From: Flavobacteriaceae bacterium
GTDB lineage: Bacteria > Bacteroidota > Bacteroidia > Flavobacteriales > Flavobacteriaceae
DNA: 64,000 nt
Reading direction: 5' to 3'
Assembly: GCA_947446865.1 (NCBI GenBank)
Contig: CANFHX010000006.1
Location: 1-64,000 of the forward strand
In this document: positions 6,689 through 16,124 of the stretch, one piece after another
Layout: every line of letters begins with the position of its first letter
How positions within the stretch are numbered: position 1 is the stretch's first letter
Made by a program: the position numbers and the translations under genes
The notes under the pieces: model-generated
Seen by the model: the letters and a program-made list of their open reading frames with translations, nothing else
What the model was told of the DNA's origin: nothing
Database searches by the model: none

Positions 6689-7999
6689 ATGGGAACTTTT
6701 AAAATTGAAGGAGGCATTAGACTAAAAGGGGATGTTACACCACAAGGCGCTAAAAACGAAGCATTACAAATATTGTGTGCCGTGCTTTTAACACCAGAAA
6801 AAGTAACAATTAATAATATTCCGGATATTATTGATGTCAACAAATTGATAACGCTTTTAGGAAACTTGGGGGTTAAATTACAAAAAAACGGACCTGGGTC
6901 TATTACTTTTCAAGCCGATGAGGTTAATGTTGGGTATCTTGAAACGGAAGCATTTAAAAAAGAAGGTGGTTCTCTTAGAGGTTCTATCATGATTGTTGGG
7001 CCATTGTTGACTCGATTTGGGAAAGGATATATTCCGAAACCAGGTGGTGATAAAATTGGAAGACGAAGATTGGATACCCACTTTGAAGGATTTATTAATC
7101 TTGGTGCTAAATTTAGATACGAAAAAGAAGACCATTTTTATGGTGTGGAAAGCAAGGGAAGATTACAAGGAGCCTATATGTTGTTGGACGAAGCCTCGGT
7201 AACGGGTACTGCCAATATTGTTATGGCTGCTGTTTTAGCCGAAGGTATAACCACTATTTATAATGCTGCTTGTGAGCCTTATTTGCAACAGTTGTGTAAA
7301 ATGTTGAACTCTATGGGTGCCAACATTAAAGGTGTTGGGTCGAATATGTTAATCATTGAAGGCGTTGAAAGTCTGGGTGGTTGCGATCATCGAATTCTTC
7401 CGGATATGATTGAAATTGGTTCTTGGATTGGTCTTGCGGCCATGACTAGAAGTGAAATCACAATTAAAAATGTAAGTTGGGATAACCTAGGGGTGATTCC
7501 GAGTGTGTTTAGAAAATTAGGAATTACTCTGGAACGAAGAGGCGATGATATTTATATTCCTACGCATGAAAATGGGTATGAAGTAAAAACCGATATTGAT
7601 GGATCTATTTTAACCATTGCCGATGCGCCATGGCCAGGATTTACTCCCGATTTATTAAGTATTATTCTTGTGGTTGCAACGCAAGCCAATGGCGATGTGT
7701 TGATTCACCAAAAAATGTTTGAAAGCCGTTTGTTCTTTGTAGACAAATTGATTGATATGGGTGCTAAGATTATGTTATGCGATCCGCACCGTGCGGTGGT
7801 TATGGGACATAATTTTAAATCGCAATTGAAAGCAACTGTAATGAGTTCGCCAGATATTAGAGCGGGAATCTCGTTATTAATTGCAGCACTTTCTGCTAAA
7901 GGCACTTCTACTATTCAAAACATTGAACAAATTGATAGAGGTTACGAACGAATTGACGAACGCTTGCGTGCACTTGGTGCGAATATCGTGAGGGTTTAA
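6689..7999 (+). CDS. murA: UDP-N-acetylglucosamine 1-carboxyvinyltransferase, Cys-to-Asp active site
   Basis: 436 residues, of the expected length. It transfers enolpyruvate from phosphoenolpyruvate to UDP-GlcNAc, the first committed step of peptidoglycan synthesis, in the cytoplasm. Family marks are the KNEAL start (Lys22-Asn23), SLRGSIMIVGPLLTRFG and a PGG-x-KIGRRRLDTH loop. In that loop the usual catalytic Cys (Cys115 of E. coli) is Asp121 here (codon 7049-7051). Asp at this position is known in enzymes that resist fosfomycin, because the drug alkylates the Cys. It follows DUF493-DUF4290, probably in one operon. Confidence 0.96.
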   Translation: MGTFKIEGGIRLKGDVTPQGAKNEALQILCAVLLTPEKVTINNIPDIIDVNKLITLLGNLGVKLQKNGPGSITFQADEVNVGYLETEAFKKEGGSLRGSIMIVGPLLTRFGKGYIPKPGGDKIGRRRLDTHFEGFINLGAKFRYEKEDHFYGVESKGRLQGAYMLLDEASVTGTANIVMAAVLAEGITTIYNAACEPYLQQLCKMLNSMGANIKGVGSNMLIIEGVESLGGCDHRILPDMIEIGSWIGLAAMTRSEITIKNVSWDNLGVIPSVFRKLGITLERRGDDIYIPTHENGYEVKTDIDGSILTIADAPWPGFTPDLLSIILVVATQANGDVLIHQKMFESRLFFVDKLIDMGAKIMLCDPHRAVVMGHNFKSQLKATVMSSPDIRAGISLLIAALSAKGTSTIQNIEQIDRGYERIDERLRALGANIVRV

Positions 8000-8003
8000 A
8001 TAA

Positions 8004-8158
8004 AATTCCAATATTTTAAAATTCCAAATTCCAAATTTATCTTTGATACCTTGGGATTTGGATTTTTTTTTGAAGTTATTAAGATTGATGAAATCCAATA
8101 TTTCAACTTTACTTTAAGGAATTGGAATTTGGAATTTAATTATTGGAATTTAAAATAT
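8004..8158. repeat. Word-like intergenic repeat (AAATTCCAA / TTGGAATTT)
   Basis: The murA-permease gap contains AATTCCAAATTCC near 8022-8034 and GGAATTGGAATTTGGAATTT near 8117-8136 in inverted orientation, so the transcript can fold back. No gene is seen. Similar word-like tracts recur through the window. Confidence 0.55.
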
Positions 8159-8160
8159 TT

Positions 8161-8928
8161 ATGGAAACCTATATAATTATACTTCTTTGTTTAGCGGCAT
8201 TTTTTGCAGGATTTGTAGATGCCATAGTAGGCGGTGGCGGATTGATTCAAACTCCGGTGGCTTTGGTATTGTTGCCTAATTTGGCGGTTTCTTCTATAAT
8301 AGGATCGTTGAAAATCCCTGCTTTTAGCGGGACTTCTTTTGCTGCAAATCAGTATTTGAAGAAAGTACAAATGAATTGGAAGTTACTTTCCATTATGGCC
8401 ATTACTGCTTTTAGTGCGGCATTTTTAGGATCTAATTTATTGACTTTGGTTAGTAATAATTTTATGAAACCGTTACTGCTTGTGGTGTTGACTTTGATTG
8501 CCATTTACACATTTGCCAAAAAGAATTTTGGAACCCACCAAGAGAAGAATTTGTCTCCAAAAAAACAATTACTTCTTGCCGTTGTAATGAGTATTTGCAT
8601 TGGATTTTATGACGGATTTATTGGCCCGGGAACTGGGAGTTTTTTAGTTTTAGGATTTGTGGCAATCTTGGGTTTTGATTTTTTACATGCTTCCGCAAAT
8701 GCTAAAATGGTGAATCTAGCTACGAATTTCGGTTCAATTTGTTTGTTTGTGTTGAAGGGAAAAATAATTTGGGCAATTGCAATTCCGATGGCGGTGTGCA
8801 ATGCTTTTGGTGGATGTATGGGAGCCAAGTTGGCTATTAAAAAAGGAAACGGTTTTATTAGAGTTTTCTTTTTAATAGTGGTGGTTGGCACATTAATCCG
8901 ATTTGGATATGATGTGTTTTTTAAGTGA
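8161..8928 (+). CDS. TauE/SafE family sulfite exporter-like permease
   Basis: I start it at METYIIILL (8161), giving 255 residues. An in-frame ATG six codons upstream lies inside the repeat tract and is less likely. There are about eight hydrophobic segments. The FAGFVDAIVGGGGLIQTP opening of the first repeat and GFYDGFIGPGTGSFLVLGF of the second are the two-fold hallmark of this family of inner membrane anion/organosulfonate transporters. The substrate cannot be told from sequence. No sulfur genes are adjacent. Confidence 0.85.
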   Translation: METYIIILLCLAAFFAGFVDAIVGGGGLIQTPVALVLLPNLAVSSIIGSLKIPAFSGTSFAANQYLKKVQMNWKLLSIMAITAFSAAFLGSNLLTLVSNNFMKPLLLVVLTLIAIYTFAKKNFGTHQEKNLSPKKQLLLAVVMSICIGFYDGFIGPGTGSFLVLGFVAILGFDFLHASANAKMVNLATNFGSICLFVLKGKIIWAIAIPMAVCNAFGGCMGAKLAIKKGNGFIRVFFLIVVVGTLIRFGYDVFFK

Positions 8929-8938
8929 TTTTTTTTTT

Positions 8939-9043
8939 GCCACGAATGCCACTAATTTTCACTAATTGTTTTTTGCCACAGATTACAAGGATTACACAGA
9001 TTTTTTAAAACCTATTAATCTTTTTAATCTGTGGCAAGAAAAC
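8939..9043. repeat. Word-like intergenic repeat (GCCACGAAT... / CAGATTACACAGATT)
   Basis: It contains TGCCACGAATGCCACTAATTTTCACTAAT, in two parts, and CCACAGATTACAAGGATTACACAGATT, followed by an inverse (AATCTGTGGCAAG) that can pair with CTTGCCACAGATT-like sequence. It sits between convergent genes and may act as a two-way terminator. A related tract lies at 55716-55760. Confidence 0.55.
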
Positions 9044-9047
9044 TGTT

Positions 9048-11522
9048 TTATTCTAATATATTCAAGAATTTCAATCCGAAAATAACGGCGTCACCTTGGT
9101 AGCCATTTTGGTAGGAACGAACATAATCTACTCTGAAAAGTTTTGCTTTTCCAACCCCTAAATTGTCCAATCCTACCGAAAACTCTTGGTACGGATTTCT
9201 TCCTGGAATTGCCAAATTGTGGAATCCTAAAACTAACTGCGATTGCAGTTTATTCAATAACGGAATTTTATTCATTAAAAATCCTTTGTCGTTATGCTCC
9301 ATATGGGTTTCAAAATAACTGTTGTTGGTGCTTGCCGAATAATAAGGTAAGTTGTTAAACTGATTGGTATAACTTTCTCCATTGCTAATATGGGTTTGAT
9401 TACCGTTAAAGTGTCGGTAATCTACAAACGATATGTTATCGGCATTAAAGAATTTACCTCCTTTAAGGTTGATTTTCATGTCGCCTTTGTTGCCAAGAGA
9501 GAAATCCTGCTGAACTCTTGCAGATAGCAAAGTGTATTCGATTTTTTTGTCGGTTGCAGCAAAGGTTTTTTCAAGACCTACCGAAATAGTTGGGTAGGCA
9601 TCATTTCCAATATTATATTTTCCATCGGGTCTGGTCCAGTAGTGTTGCCCAAATTTGATTACTGCAACTACGTTGGCTTTCATTAAATTGTGTTTTTCAA
9701 ATGCAGGAGTTACAAAGTCGTTTGGTAGCATTGGGTTGTTGGACGAATAGATGTCATTGGTTTTGGTGGTGCTTTGGTCGGTGGTATTCCATAATGGTTT
9801 TCTTTCCGAATATTCTAAATTGAAATTCATGTTTAAACCATTTACAATCTCTCTTCCAAAGTTGGCAGAAACAAAATTCTTCTCATACAACTTCATAAAA
9901 TTGTTTTTAAACAACAAACTGCTAAAGGTATTAACCATACTTGAAATAGGATTATTTCCGTTGAATTGGTTCACGCTGCTTCCTCCATTTACATAAAGCA
10001 TGGCATTATTAATATTATTGAATTTACGTACATAACTTCCGGTAGCACGCAATTTATTTTCTGAAAATCCGTAATCAAAATTAGAACCAATTCTAGTAAA
10101 AGTTCTTTTTTCTTGATCTCGTTTGGTATACGACAAACCTACTTGTGTTTTCCAACCTTGAACCGTGTTAAAAGAGGTTTTCATTAATGGTCCATCGTAA
10201 TTAATGGTCCATTTTTTATAAGAATTGGAATAGTTATAGCCCATAAGGACATCTGCAACTCTAAATTTATTTCGTTTGTTATCGATAGAATCTAAATAGG
10301 TTTTGGATTTTTTCTTAGTTTGTAAAGCGTCTTTTTTTAAGTAATCGGTGCTTTCTTCTATAGTTAAAGGAACAGGACGAATGGTATTCCAAAAAGAGTC
10401 TTCTTTTTTATTAGCATTTGCTTCAAATTTTAGGACTTCATTAGTAAACGTTTTCTTTTCTAATTTTTCTGGAAAATCAAAATTTGAGAACACATAAGTA
10501 AAGCGACCATTAATATTGATGCCAAACATTCCTGCTTCAAAATCTATCGTTTGGGTATTTTTAGCCCAAATTTTATTGGTGTTATTATAACTAAAGTTCT
10601 GTTTTAATGTTAATGTATTTATTGCTGGATTTTGCATTTGACTCCCTTTAATAGATAAATCTACAGCATAAATAGCCCATGAATCGTCTACAATGTAAAT
10701 GTAGCCAGTCATTGCTGGTTCGGTTTCTCGTTTGGCTGTTACCTTGATTTTATCTATAATTTTGTTGTTTTCATCTACAAACGAGCCATCAAATTTATAT
10801 TTATAATAATTAAAAGCGTTGTCTGCAATAGGAGAAACAACTTTTACATTAAAATCCAAATAGTTTTCGTAAAAGTCAAAATTAGCCTCGGCAGCATTAT
10901 TAAAACTAAAACCATTATCGTTGCCACTAACTTTAGAGGCAATGATAGTTTCCTTCATTTTATCAGGCTTTTGGAATGTTATTTTAGAAACCGTTTCCGA
11001 TAAATATAAAATACCACTTCGGGTGGAATCAATCATTTCATCAAAGAAATCTAGTTTTTGTCCCAATATTGTTTTCGGAAGGTTTTTAACCCGAAAGATT
11101 CCTCTAGAATAAAAATCGGCATTGTATCTAGCAGTTTTAGCCGAATTTTCTTTTCTGCTAGCAATGGCATTTTTTATAATTTCAATTGCAGGATTTACTT
11201 TAGAACTAATCGACACCTCATTCAATTGGATTTCTTCCTCTTGTAAGGTAGCGTCTACTGTAAGCGCAACTTTATTAAATTCCACAATTTTCTTTTCGGT
11301 TTTATACCCTAAATATTTATAAAGAATGATATACGTTCCGGGAATTTTAATGTTTAGTTCATATTTTCCTTGGTCATTAGTAGTAGTGCTAATATAGGTG
11401 TCTTTGACATATACATTGGCAAAAGCGATGGGATTTCCTTTGGAGTCGATAACTACTCCTTTTACTTGACTGAAAGAAATTACTGAGAAAATTAGAAACA
11501 AAAGGGTGCCGATTTTTTTCAT
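9048..11522 (-). CDS. DUF5686 / carboxypeptidase-regulatory-like outer membrane protein
   Basis: 824 residues. A signal peptide (MKKIGTLLFLIFSVISFSQ) is followed by a carboxypeptidase-regulatory-like beta-sandwich at about residues 20-95 (GVVIDSKGNPIAFANVYVKD, TTTNDQGKYEL). A long DUF5686 region follows, with alternating beta strands and an aromatic C-terminus (FGLKFLNILE) typical of an outer membrane barrel. This architecture is common in Bacteroidota and lacks a clear TonB plug. Its substrate is unknown. It stands alone between aroQ and a convergent permease. Confidence 0.85.
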   Translation of the reverse strand: MKKIGTLLFLIFSVISFSQVKGVVIDSKGNPIAFANVYVKDTYISTTTNDQGKYELNIKIPGTYIILYKYLGYKTEKKIVEFNKVALTVDATLQEEEIQLNEVSISSKVNPAIEIIKNAIASRKENSAKTARYNADFYSRGIFRVKNLPKTILGQKLDFFDEMIDSTRSGILYLSETVSKITFQKPDKMKETIIASKVSGNDNGFSFNNAAEANFDFYENYLDFNVKVVSPIADNAFNYYKYKFDGSFVDENNKIIDKIKVTAKRETEPAMTGYIYIVDDSWAIYAVDLSIKGSQMQNPAINTLTLKQNFSYNNTNKIWAKNTQTIDFEAGMFGININGRFTYVFSNFDFPEKLEKKTFTNEVLKFEANANKKEDSFWNTIRPVPLTIEESTDYLKKDALQTKKKSKTYLDSIDNKRNKFRVADVLMGYNYSNSYKKWTINYDGPLMKTSFNTVQGWKTQVGLSYTKRDQEKRTFTRIGSNFDYGFSENKLRATGSYVRKFNNINNAMLYVNGGSSVNQFNGNNPISSMVNTFSSLLFKNNFMKLYEKNFVSANFGREIVNGLNMNFNLEYSERKPLWNTTDQSTTKTNDIYSSNNPMLPNDFVTPAFEKHNLMKANVVAVIKFGQHYWTRPDGKYNIGNDAYPTISVGLEKTFAATDKKIEYTLLSARVQQDFSLGNKGDMKINLKGGKFFNADNISFVDYRHFNGNQTHISNGESYTNQFNNLPYYSASTNNSYFETHMEHNDKGFLMNKIPLLNKLQSQLVLGFHNLAIPGRNPYQEFSVGLDNLGVGKAKLFRVDYVRSYQNGYQGDAVIFGLKFLNILE

Positions 11523-11563
11523 AAAAAATGTTTATTGGAAATTATAAATAAAAGAAATGCTAA

Positions 11564-11983
11564 CTATTGTAATAAAAAAGATTGTAAAGCGAGTTCGTAA
11601 CTTTTCAATCCGAAACCAAGAATAACTCCTTTAGCATTGGGAGAAATAAAGGATTGGTGGCGAAAATCTTCCCTTGCAAAAGTATTAGAAATATGCACTT
11701 CAATTACCGGGGTTGTAATTGCTTTAACTGCATCTCCAATTCCTATGGAAGTATGAGTGTAGGCAGCGGCATTTAGAACGATTCCGTCGTAGGAAAAACC
11801 TGAATCTTGTAATTTATTTATCAATTCTCCTTCAACATTACTTTGGTAATATTCTAATTCTAATGTAGGAAATTTCACTTTTAAAAAATTAAAATAATCT
11901 TCAAAATTTTGGTCTCCATAAATTTCAGGCTCTCGTTTTCCCAGTAAATTCAAGTTGGGACCGTTGATAATAATAATTTTCAT
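11564..11983 (-). CDS. aroQ: 3-dehydroquinate dehydratase, type II
   Basis: 139 residues, normal for the type II enzyme. It converts 3-dehydroquinate to 3-dehydroshikimate in the shikimate pathway. The opening IIINGPNLNLLGKREPEIYG carries the active-site Arg and Tyr region. NAAAYTHTSIGIGDA and VEVHISN supply the Asn and His of the substrate pocket, and AREDFRHQSF the mobile Arg region. The start MKIIIINGPN is unambiguous. No other aro gene is adjacent. Confidence 0.96.
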   Translation of the reverse strand: MKIIIINGPNLNLLGKREPEIYGDQNFEDYFNFLKVKFPTLELEYYQSNVEGELINKLQDSGFSYDGIVLNAAAYTHTSIGIGDAVKAITTPVIEVHISNTFAREDFRHQSFISPNAKGVILGFGLKSYELALQSFLLQ

Positions 11984-12082
11984 GTAAAAGGTTTCGGTAA
12001 AATTAAATAAACTTTGTTATAAATAAGGTGTTTTAAGATTTTTTTAGAACTATTCTAAATATTAAAAGTAGACATTTTTTTT

Positions 12083-12113
12083 TTGCACAGATTATTTTAT
12101 TTTTTTAACTTTA
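12083..12113 (+). promoter_or_regulatory. Likely promoter of the small beta-barrel protein gene
   Basis: TTG at 12083-12085 and TAACTTTA at 12106-12113 are separated by 20 bases. This fits the Bacteroidota -33 TTG / -7 TAnnTTTG pattern with one mismatch. The start codon follows at 12139. Confidence 0.45.
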
Positions 12114-12138
12114 AGTATAACTTTAAATTTTTATTACA

Positions 12139-12663
12139 ATGAAAAAAATCATTTTTACGGCAGCAGCAGCTTTTGCTTTTGCTTTTTCAAATGCTCAAGA
12201 TGCAGGTTTTAAAGCAGGAATTCATTTAGGAATCCCAATAGGCACTGCTGGAGATTCTTATTCATTCAATGGAGGTGTTGATGCTGCATACATGTGGTCT
12301 GTTGCTGATAAGTTTCAAGCCGGATTAACTACTGGTTATTCTTATTACGCTGGAAAAGAGGTGTCTACTCCATCTATTACAATAGGAGCAATAACAATTC
12401 CTGGCACTAGTGTAAAGGTGAATGGTGCTTTTATTCCTGTTGCTGCAACTGGTCAATATTCTTTTTCGGATAAAATCTTTGGAGGTTTAGATCTTGGATA
12501 TGCAATTTATGCTGGAGATGGTTCAGGAAATGGTGGTTTTTATTACCAACCAAAAGTAGGTTACCAAACTGAAAAATACGAAATTTATGCTGGCTACAAA
12601 GGTATCTCAGTTGACGGTGGATCTATTTCATCAGTTGGATTAGGATTTAACTACAAATTTTAA
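12139..12663 (+). CDS. Small outer membrane beta-barrel protein
   Basis: 174 residues. The signal peptide MKKIIFTAAAAFAFAFSNAQ is followed by a Gly/Tyr-rich mature part with eight or so alternating strands and a C-terminal GLGFNYKF ending in Phe, as expected for insertion by the BAM machinery. It resembles the general outer membrane beta-barrel (OmpA/OmpX-like porin fold) proteins of Flavobacterium. The function is unknown. It has its own promoter and a strong terminator, so it is a single-gene unit and possibly highly expressed. Confidence 0.8.
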   Translation: MKKIIFTAAAAFAFAFSNAQDAGFKAGIHLGIPIGTAGDSYSFNGGVDAAYMWSVADKFQAGLTTGYSYYAGKEVSTPSITIGAITIPGTSVKVNGAFIPVAATGQYSFSDKIFGGLDLGYAIYAGDGSGNGGFYYQPKVGYQTEKYEIYAGYKGISVDGGSISSVGLGFNYKF

Positions 12664-12735
12664 TTAAATTTTCCAAGAATTTTAAATGACTACCAATTTA
12701 TAATAATTAAAACCTTAATATTATAAGTTTGAAAA

Positions 12736-12763
12736 AAACCCGTTCATGAAAATGAACGGGTTT
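12736..12763. terminator. Hairpin terminator after the beta-barrel gene
   Basis: AAACCCGTTCAT and ATGAACGGGTTT form a perfect 12-bp stem with a GAAA loop, preceded and followed by A/T runs. It can serve both the plus-strand barrel gene and the convergent pdhC. Confidence 0.85.
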
Positions 12764-12784
12764 ACTATTTAAATTAATTTCTTA

Positions 12785-14398
12785 TTATGCTAACATCGTT
12801 ACTGGATTTTCAATAAACAGTTTTAATGTTTGTAAGAATTGTGCGCCTGTAGCTCCATCGATAGTTCGATGGTCACAAGCTAAAGATAACATCATGGTGT
12901 TTCCAACTACAATTTGACCGTTTTTAACCACTGGTTTTTCAACGATTGCTCCTACAGAAAGGATAGCTGAATTGGGTTGGTTAATGATGGAATTGAATTC
13001 TACAATTCCGAACATTCCAAGATTAGAAACAGTAAAAGTACTTCCTTCCATTTCGGTTGGTAGTAATTTTTTAGTTTTTGCTCTTCCTGCTAAATCTCTA
13101 ACTCCTGCCCCTATTTGAGATAAACTCATGGCATCGGTAAAACGTAAAACAGGCACTACTAATCCGTCTTCAACTGCTACTGCAACGCCAATATTCACGT
13201 GGTGGTTGATGGTAATTGCCTCTTCTTTCCACTGTGAATTGATTTTTGGATGTTTTTTCAATGCCATTGCACAGGCTTTGATTACCATATCGTTAAATGA
13301 AACTTTGGTATCTGGCACTGCATTAATAATAGCTCTTGATTTCATTGCGTCGTCCATACTCACTTCAATGGTTAGGTTGTAGTGCGGGGCTGTGAATAAA
13401 GATTCTGCCAAACGTTTTGCAATGATTTTTCGCATTTGCGAATTTTTGATTTCTTCAGTAACTACTTCACCAGCTGGAACGAATGGTTTTGCTGCTGCAA
13501 TAGTTGCTGGTTGCGGAATTGTTTGAGATGCTGCAACGGGAGCCGAAGCTGTAAAGTTTTCTACATCACTTTTTGTAATTCTTCCGTTTTCGCCAGAACC
13601 TTGCACCTGAGAAAGGTTTATACCTTTATCTTTAGCTATTTGTTTTGCTAATGGAGAAGCGAAAATGCGATCATTAGAGTTGGAAGCTGGAAGTTGGGAG
13701 CTAGAAGTTACAGCAGCTGGCGCTTCTGCTTGTTCTACACTTTTAGCAACTGCTGCTTCTGTGTTTCCGTAATTCTCTGCTATTCCTGTAATGTCTGTTC
13801 CTGCAGGCCCGATGATAGCTAATACGCTATCTACTGGTGCAGATTCGCCTTCGTTAATTCCGATAAACAATAAAGTACCTGAATTGAAAGATTCAAATTC
13901 CATGGTTGCTTTATCCGTTTCAATTTCGGCAAGAATATCGCCTTCTTTAATTACATCACCAACTTTTTTCAACCAATTTGCAACGGTTCCGGTAGTCATA
14001 GTGTCACTTAAACGTGGCATAGTGATTACTTTTACATTAGCAGGAAGTTGGGAGTTAGAAGCTGGAAGAGTTTTAGCTGTAACTTCTTCTGTTGCAACAA
14101 CTTTTTCTTCTTGGGTTTTGGAATTTGAATTATTGGAAATTAAAGAAGTTATATCTTCCCCTTCTTTACCAATAATTGCTAAAAGTGAATCTACTGGTGC
14201 CGATTCTCCTTCTGGAATTCCGATGTATAATAAAACACCTGAATTGAAAGATTCAAATTCCATAGTAGCTTTGTCGGTTTCGATTTCGGCTAAGATGTCT
14301 CCTTCTTTTATAGTATCTCCTACTTTTTTAAGCCAAGTAGCAACAGTTCCTTCGGTCATTGTGTCGCTCAAACGAGGCATGTTTATTACTGTAGCCAT
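12785..14398 (-). CDS. pdhC: Pyruvate dehydrogenase E2, dihydrolipoamide acetyltransferase
   Basis: 537 residues. There are two N-terminal lipoyl domains (about 1-77 and 125-200), each with the lipoylated Lys in ETDKATMEFES. An E1/E3-binding domain (IFASPLAKQIAKDKGINLSQVQGSGENGRI) and a C-terminal acetyltransferase core with the catalytic DHRTIDGA motif follow. It moves the acetyl group to CoA. The linkers contain TLPASNSQLPANVKV and SSSQLPASNSND; these are encoded by the word-like repeats (GAAGTTGGGAG, AGCTGGAAG) that elsewhere are intergenic. It lies two bases downstream of pdhA. Confidence 0.95.
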   Translation of the reverse strand: MATVINMPRLSDTMTEGTVATWLKKVGDTIKEGDILAEIETDKATMEFESFNSGVLLYIGIPEGESAPVDSLLAIIGKEGEDITSLISNNSNSKTQEEKVVATEEVTAKTLPASNSQLPANVKVITMPRLSDTMTTGTVANWLKKVGDVIKEGDILAEIETDKATMEFESFNSGTLLFIGINEGESAPVDSVLAIIGPAGTDITGIAENYGNTEAAVAKSVEQAEAPAAVTSSSQLPASNSNDRIFASPLAKQIAKDKGINLSQVQGSGENGRITKSDVENFTASAPVAASQTIPQPATIAAAKPFVPAGEVVTEEIKNSQMRKIIAKRLAESLFTAPHYNLTIEVSMDDAMKSRAIINAVPDTKVSFNDMVIKACAMALKKHPKINSQWKEEAITINHHVNIGVAVAVEDGLVVPVLRFTDAMSLSQIGAGVRDLAGRAKTKKLLPTEMEGSTFTVSNLGMFGIVEFNSIINQPNSAILSVGAIVEKPVVKNGQIVVGNTMMLSLACDHRTIDGATGAQFLQTLKLFIENPVTMLA

Positions 14399-14400
14399 AA

Positions 14401-15399
14401 TTATAATCTATGAGAAATGAAAGGATAATTTTCTTGATCGTAAACCACATCGTACAATTGTTGTACTTCTGGAAACGGAGATTCTTCAGCAAATTTTTCG
14501 CATTCGTCAACTAAGTCTTTTACTCTTTGATCAATTGCTTCAATTTCTGCTTCGGTAGCATAGTTGTTTTCCTTAATTACATCCAAAACTTGGGTAATTG
14601 GATCTATTTTTCTATATTCTTCCACTTCGTCTTTGGTTCTATATAATTGAGCATCCGACATTGAGTGACCTCTATAACGGTACGTTTTCATTTCTAAAAA
14701 TGTTGGTCCATCACCACGGCGTGCTCTGTCAATTGCTTCGGTCATTGCCTCAGCAACTTTCACTGGGTTCATTCCGTCTACTGGTCCACAAGGCATTTCG
14801 TATCCTAGACCAAGTTTCCAAACATCAGTGTGATTTGCGGTTCTTTCTACAGAAGTTCCCATGGCATATCCATTGTTTTCACAAATAAATACTACGGGAA
14901 GTTTCCATAACATTGCCATATTAAACGCTTCGTGAAGCGATCCTTGACGTGCAGCACCATCACCAAAATAGGTTAAAGTTACGCCACCGGTTTCAAAATA
15001 TTTATCGGCGAAAGCCATACCAGCTCCAACAGGAATTTGAGCACCCACGATTCCGTGACCACCAAAAAATCCTTTTTCTTTAGAGAAAATGTGCATAGAT
15101 CCACCCATTCCTTTAGAAGTTCCAGTTACTTTTCCGTAAAGTTCTGCCATAACTCGTTTTGGGTCCACACCCATTCCGATTGGTTGCACGTGATTACGGT
15201 AAGCAGTAATCATTTTATCTTTAGACAAGTCCATTGCGTGAAGCGCTCCTGCTAGAACTGCTTCTTGTCCATTATATAAATGTAAAAATCCTCTGACTTT
15301 TTGTTGGATGTAAACTGCAGCTAATTTATCTTCAAATTTTCTCCAGAACTGCATATCTTCATACCAGTTTAAGTATACTTCTTTAGTAATCTCTTTCAT
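14401..15399 (-). CDS. pdhA: Pyruvate dehydrogenase E1 component, alpha subunit
   Basis: 332 residues, normal for the alpha subunit of the heterotetrameric type. The thiamine diphosphate motif is clear: GDGAARQGSLHEAFNMA up to ENNGYAM. The regulatory-loop-like YRYRGHSMSD is present. It decarboxylates pyruvate together with the beta subunit (pdhB), which is not in this window. It is directly followed by pdhC in the same orientation. Confidence 0.95.
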   Translation of the reverse strand: MKEITKEVYLNWYEDMQFWRKFEDKLAAVYIQQKVRGFLHLYNGQEAVLAGALHAMDLSKDKMITAYRNHVQPIGMGVDPKRVMAELYGKVTGTSKGMGGSMHIFSKEKGFFGGHGIVGAQIPVGAGMAFADKYFETGGVTLTYFGDGAARQGSLHEAFNMAMLWKLPVVFICENNGYAMGTSVERTANHTDVWKLGLGYEMPCGPVDGMNPVKVAEAMTEAIDRARRGDGPTFLEMKTYRYRGHSMSDAQLYRTKDEVEEYRKIDPITQVLDVIKENNYATEAEIEAIDQRVKDLVDECEKFAEESPFPEVQQLYDVVYDQENYPFISHRL

Positions 15400-15439
15400 T
15401 TTTAATGAATTACGGATGTTGTTTTTTGTTTTTATTTAG

Positions 15440-15447
15440 CAAATATA
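15440..15447 (-). promoter_or_regulatory. Candidate -7 box of the pdhA-pdhC promoter
   Basis: On the minus strand this reads TATATTTG, a perfect TAnnTTTG box, about 40 bases upstream of the pdhA start. A TTG lies about 25 bases further upstream, a little far for the -33 element. Confidence 0.4.
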
Positions 15448-15572
15448 TAGAATATCAAAAATTCGCGAATTGCAAAAGTAGGATATTGCTATTAGATGTA
15501 AAAATTATTACCGACGAAAATGGTATTTTTAAATAATTGTTCCATCAAAAATATTAACTATATCGATATAGC

Positions 15573-16055
15573 CTATAAGGATGTTTTATTAAAAGATAAA
15601 GGCAATAAATTATTAATAGAATTTGACTTGTAAACCTCACCCGATTCTCCCATAAAATATATTTCAATTGGAGTGTCTTGTTTGAATTCGTATTCGGCAA
15701 TAGATTGACGACAAGAACCACAAGGTGGAATTGGCGACAAAGTAGGATTAGAATCGGAAGCCGCTGTAATTGCAATGGTTAACATCCGGACATCTGGATA
15801 AATTGCACCTGCTTGATATATTGCTACCCTTTCGGCACAAAGCCCAGAAGGATAGGCCGCATTTTCTTGATTCGACCCCAAAACAATTTTACCATTATCT
15901 AATAATATGGCAGCACCCACTCTAAAATGAGAATAAGGCGCATACGCTTTTTTTCTTGTTTCGATAGCTTGCTGCATTAAAGCCTGAATATTTTCAGACA
16001 AATCGGCAACGCTTTGGAATACTTCAAAGGTTGTGGTAATGTGTATTTCTTTCAT
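15573..16055 (-). CDS. cdd: Cytidine deaminase
   Basis: 160 residues from MKEIHITTTFEVF (ATG at 16053-16055). A further upstream Met would add 11 residues that overlap the terminator region and is rejected. It deaminates cytidine and deoxycytidine to the uridines in pyrimidine salvage. The zinc and catalytic motifs are clear: CAERVAIYQAGA (Cys and the proton-shuttle Glu) and PPCGSCRQ (the two other Cys). It lies between pdhA and porV, the usual order next to porV in Flavobacterium. Confidence 0.95.
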   Translation of the reverse strand: MKEIHITTTFEVFQSVADLSENIQALMQQAIETRKKAYAPYSHFRVGAAILLDNGKIVLGSNQENAAYPSGLCAERVAIYQAGAIYPDVRMLTIAITAASDSNPTLSPIPPCGSCRQSIAEYEFKQDTPIEIYFMGESGEVYKSNSINNLLPLSFNKTSL

Positions 16056-16074
16056 TGGATTATTGAGGAAAAAA

Positions 16075-16104
16075 AATCCAAATTTCAAAACTGAAATTTG
16101 GATT
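16075..16104. terminator. Hairpin terminator after porV
   Basis: AATCCAAATTTC and GAAATTTGGATT pair perfectly over 12 bp around AAAACT. On the minus strand the stem is followed by a T-run. It ends the porU-porV transcript before cdd. Confidence 0.8.
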
Positions 16105-16124
16105 ATTATTAATTTTTATATCTT

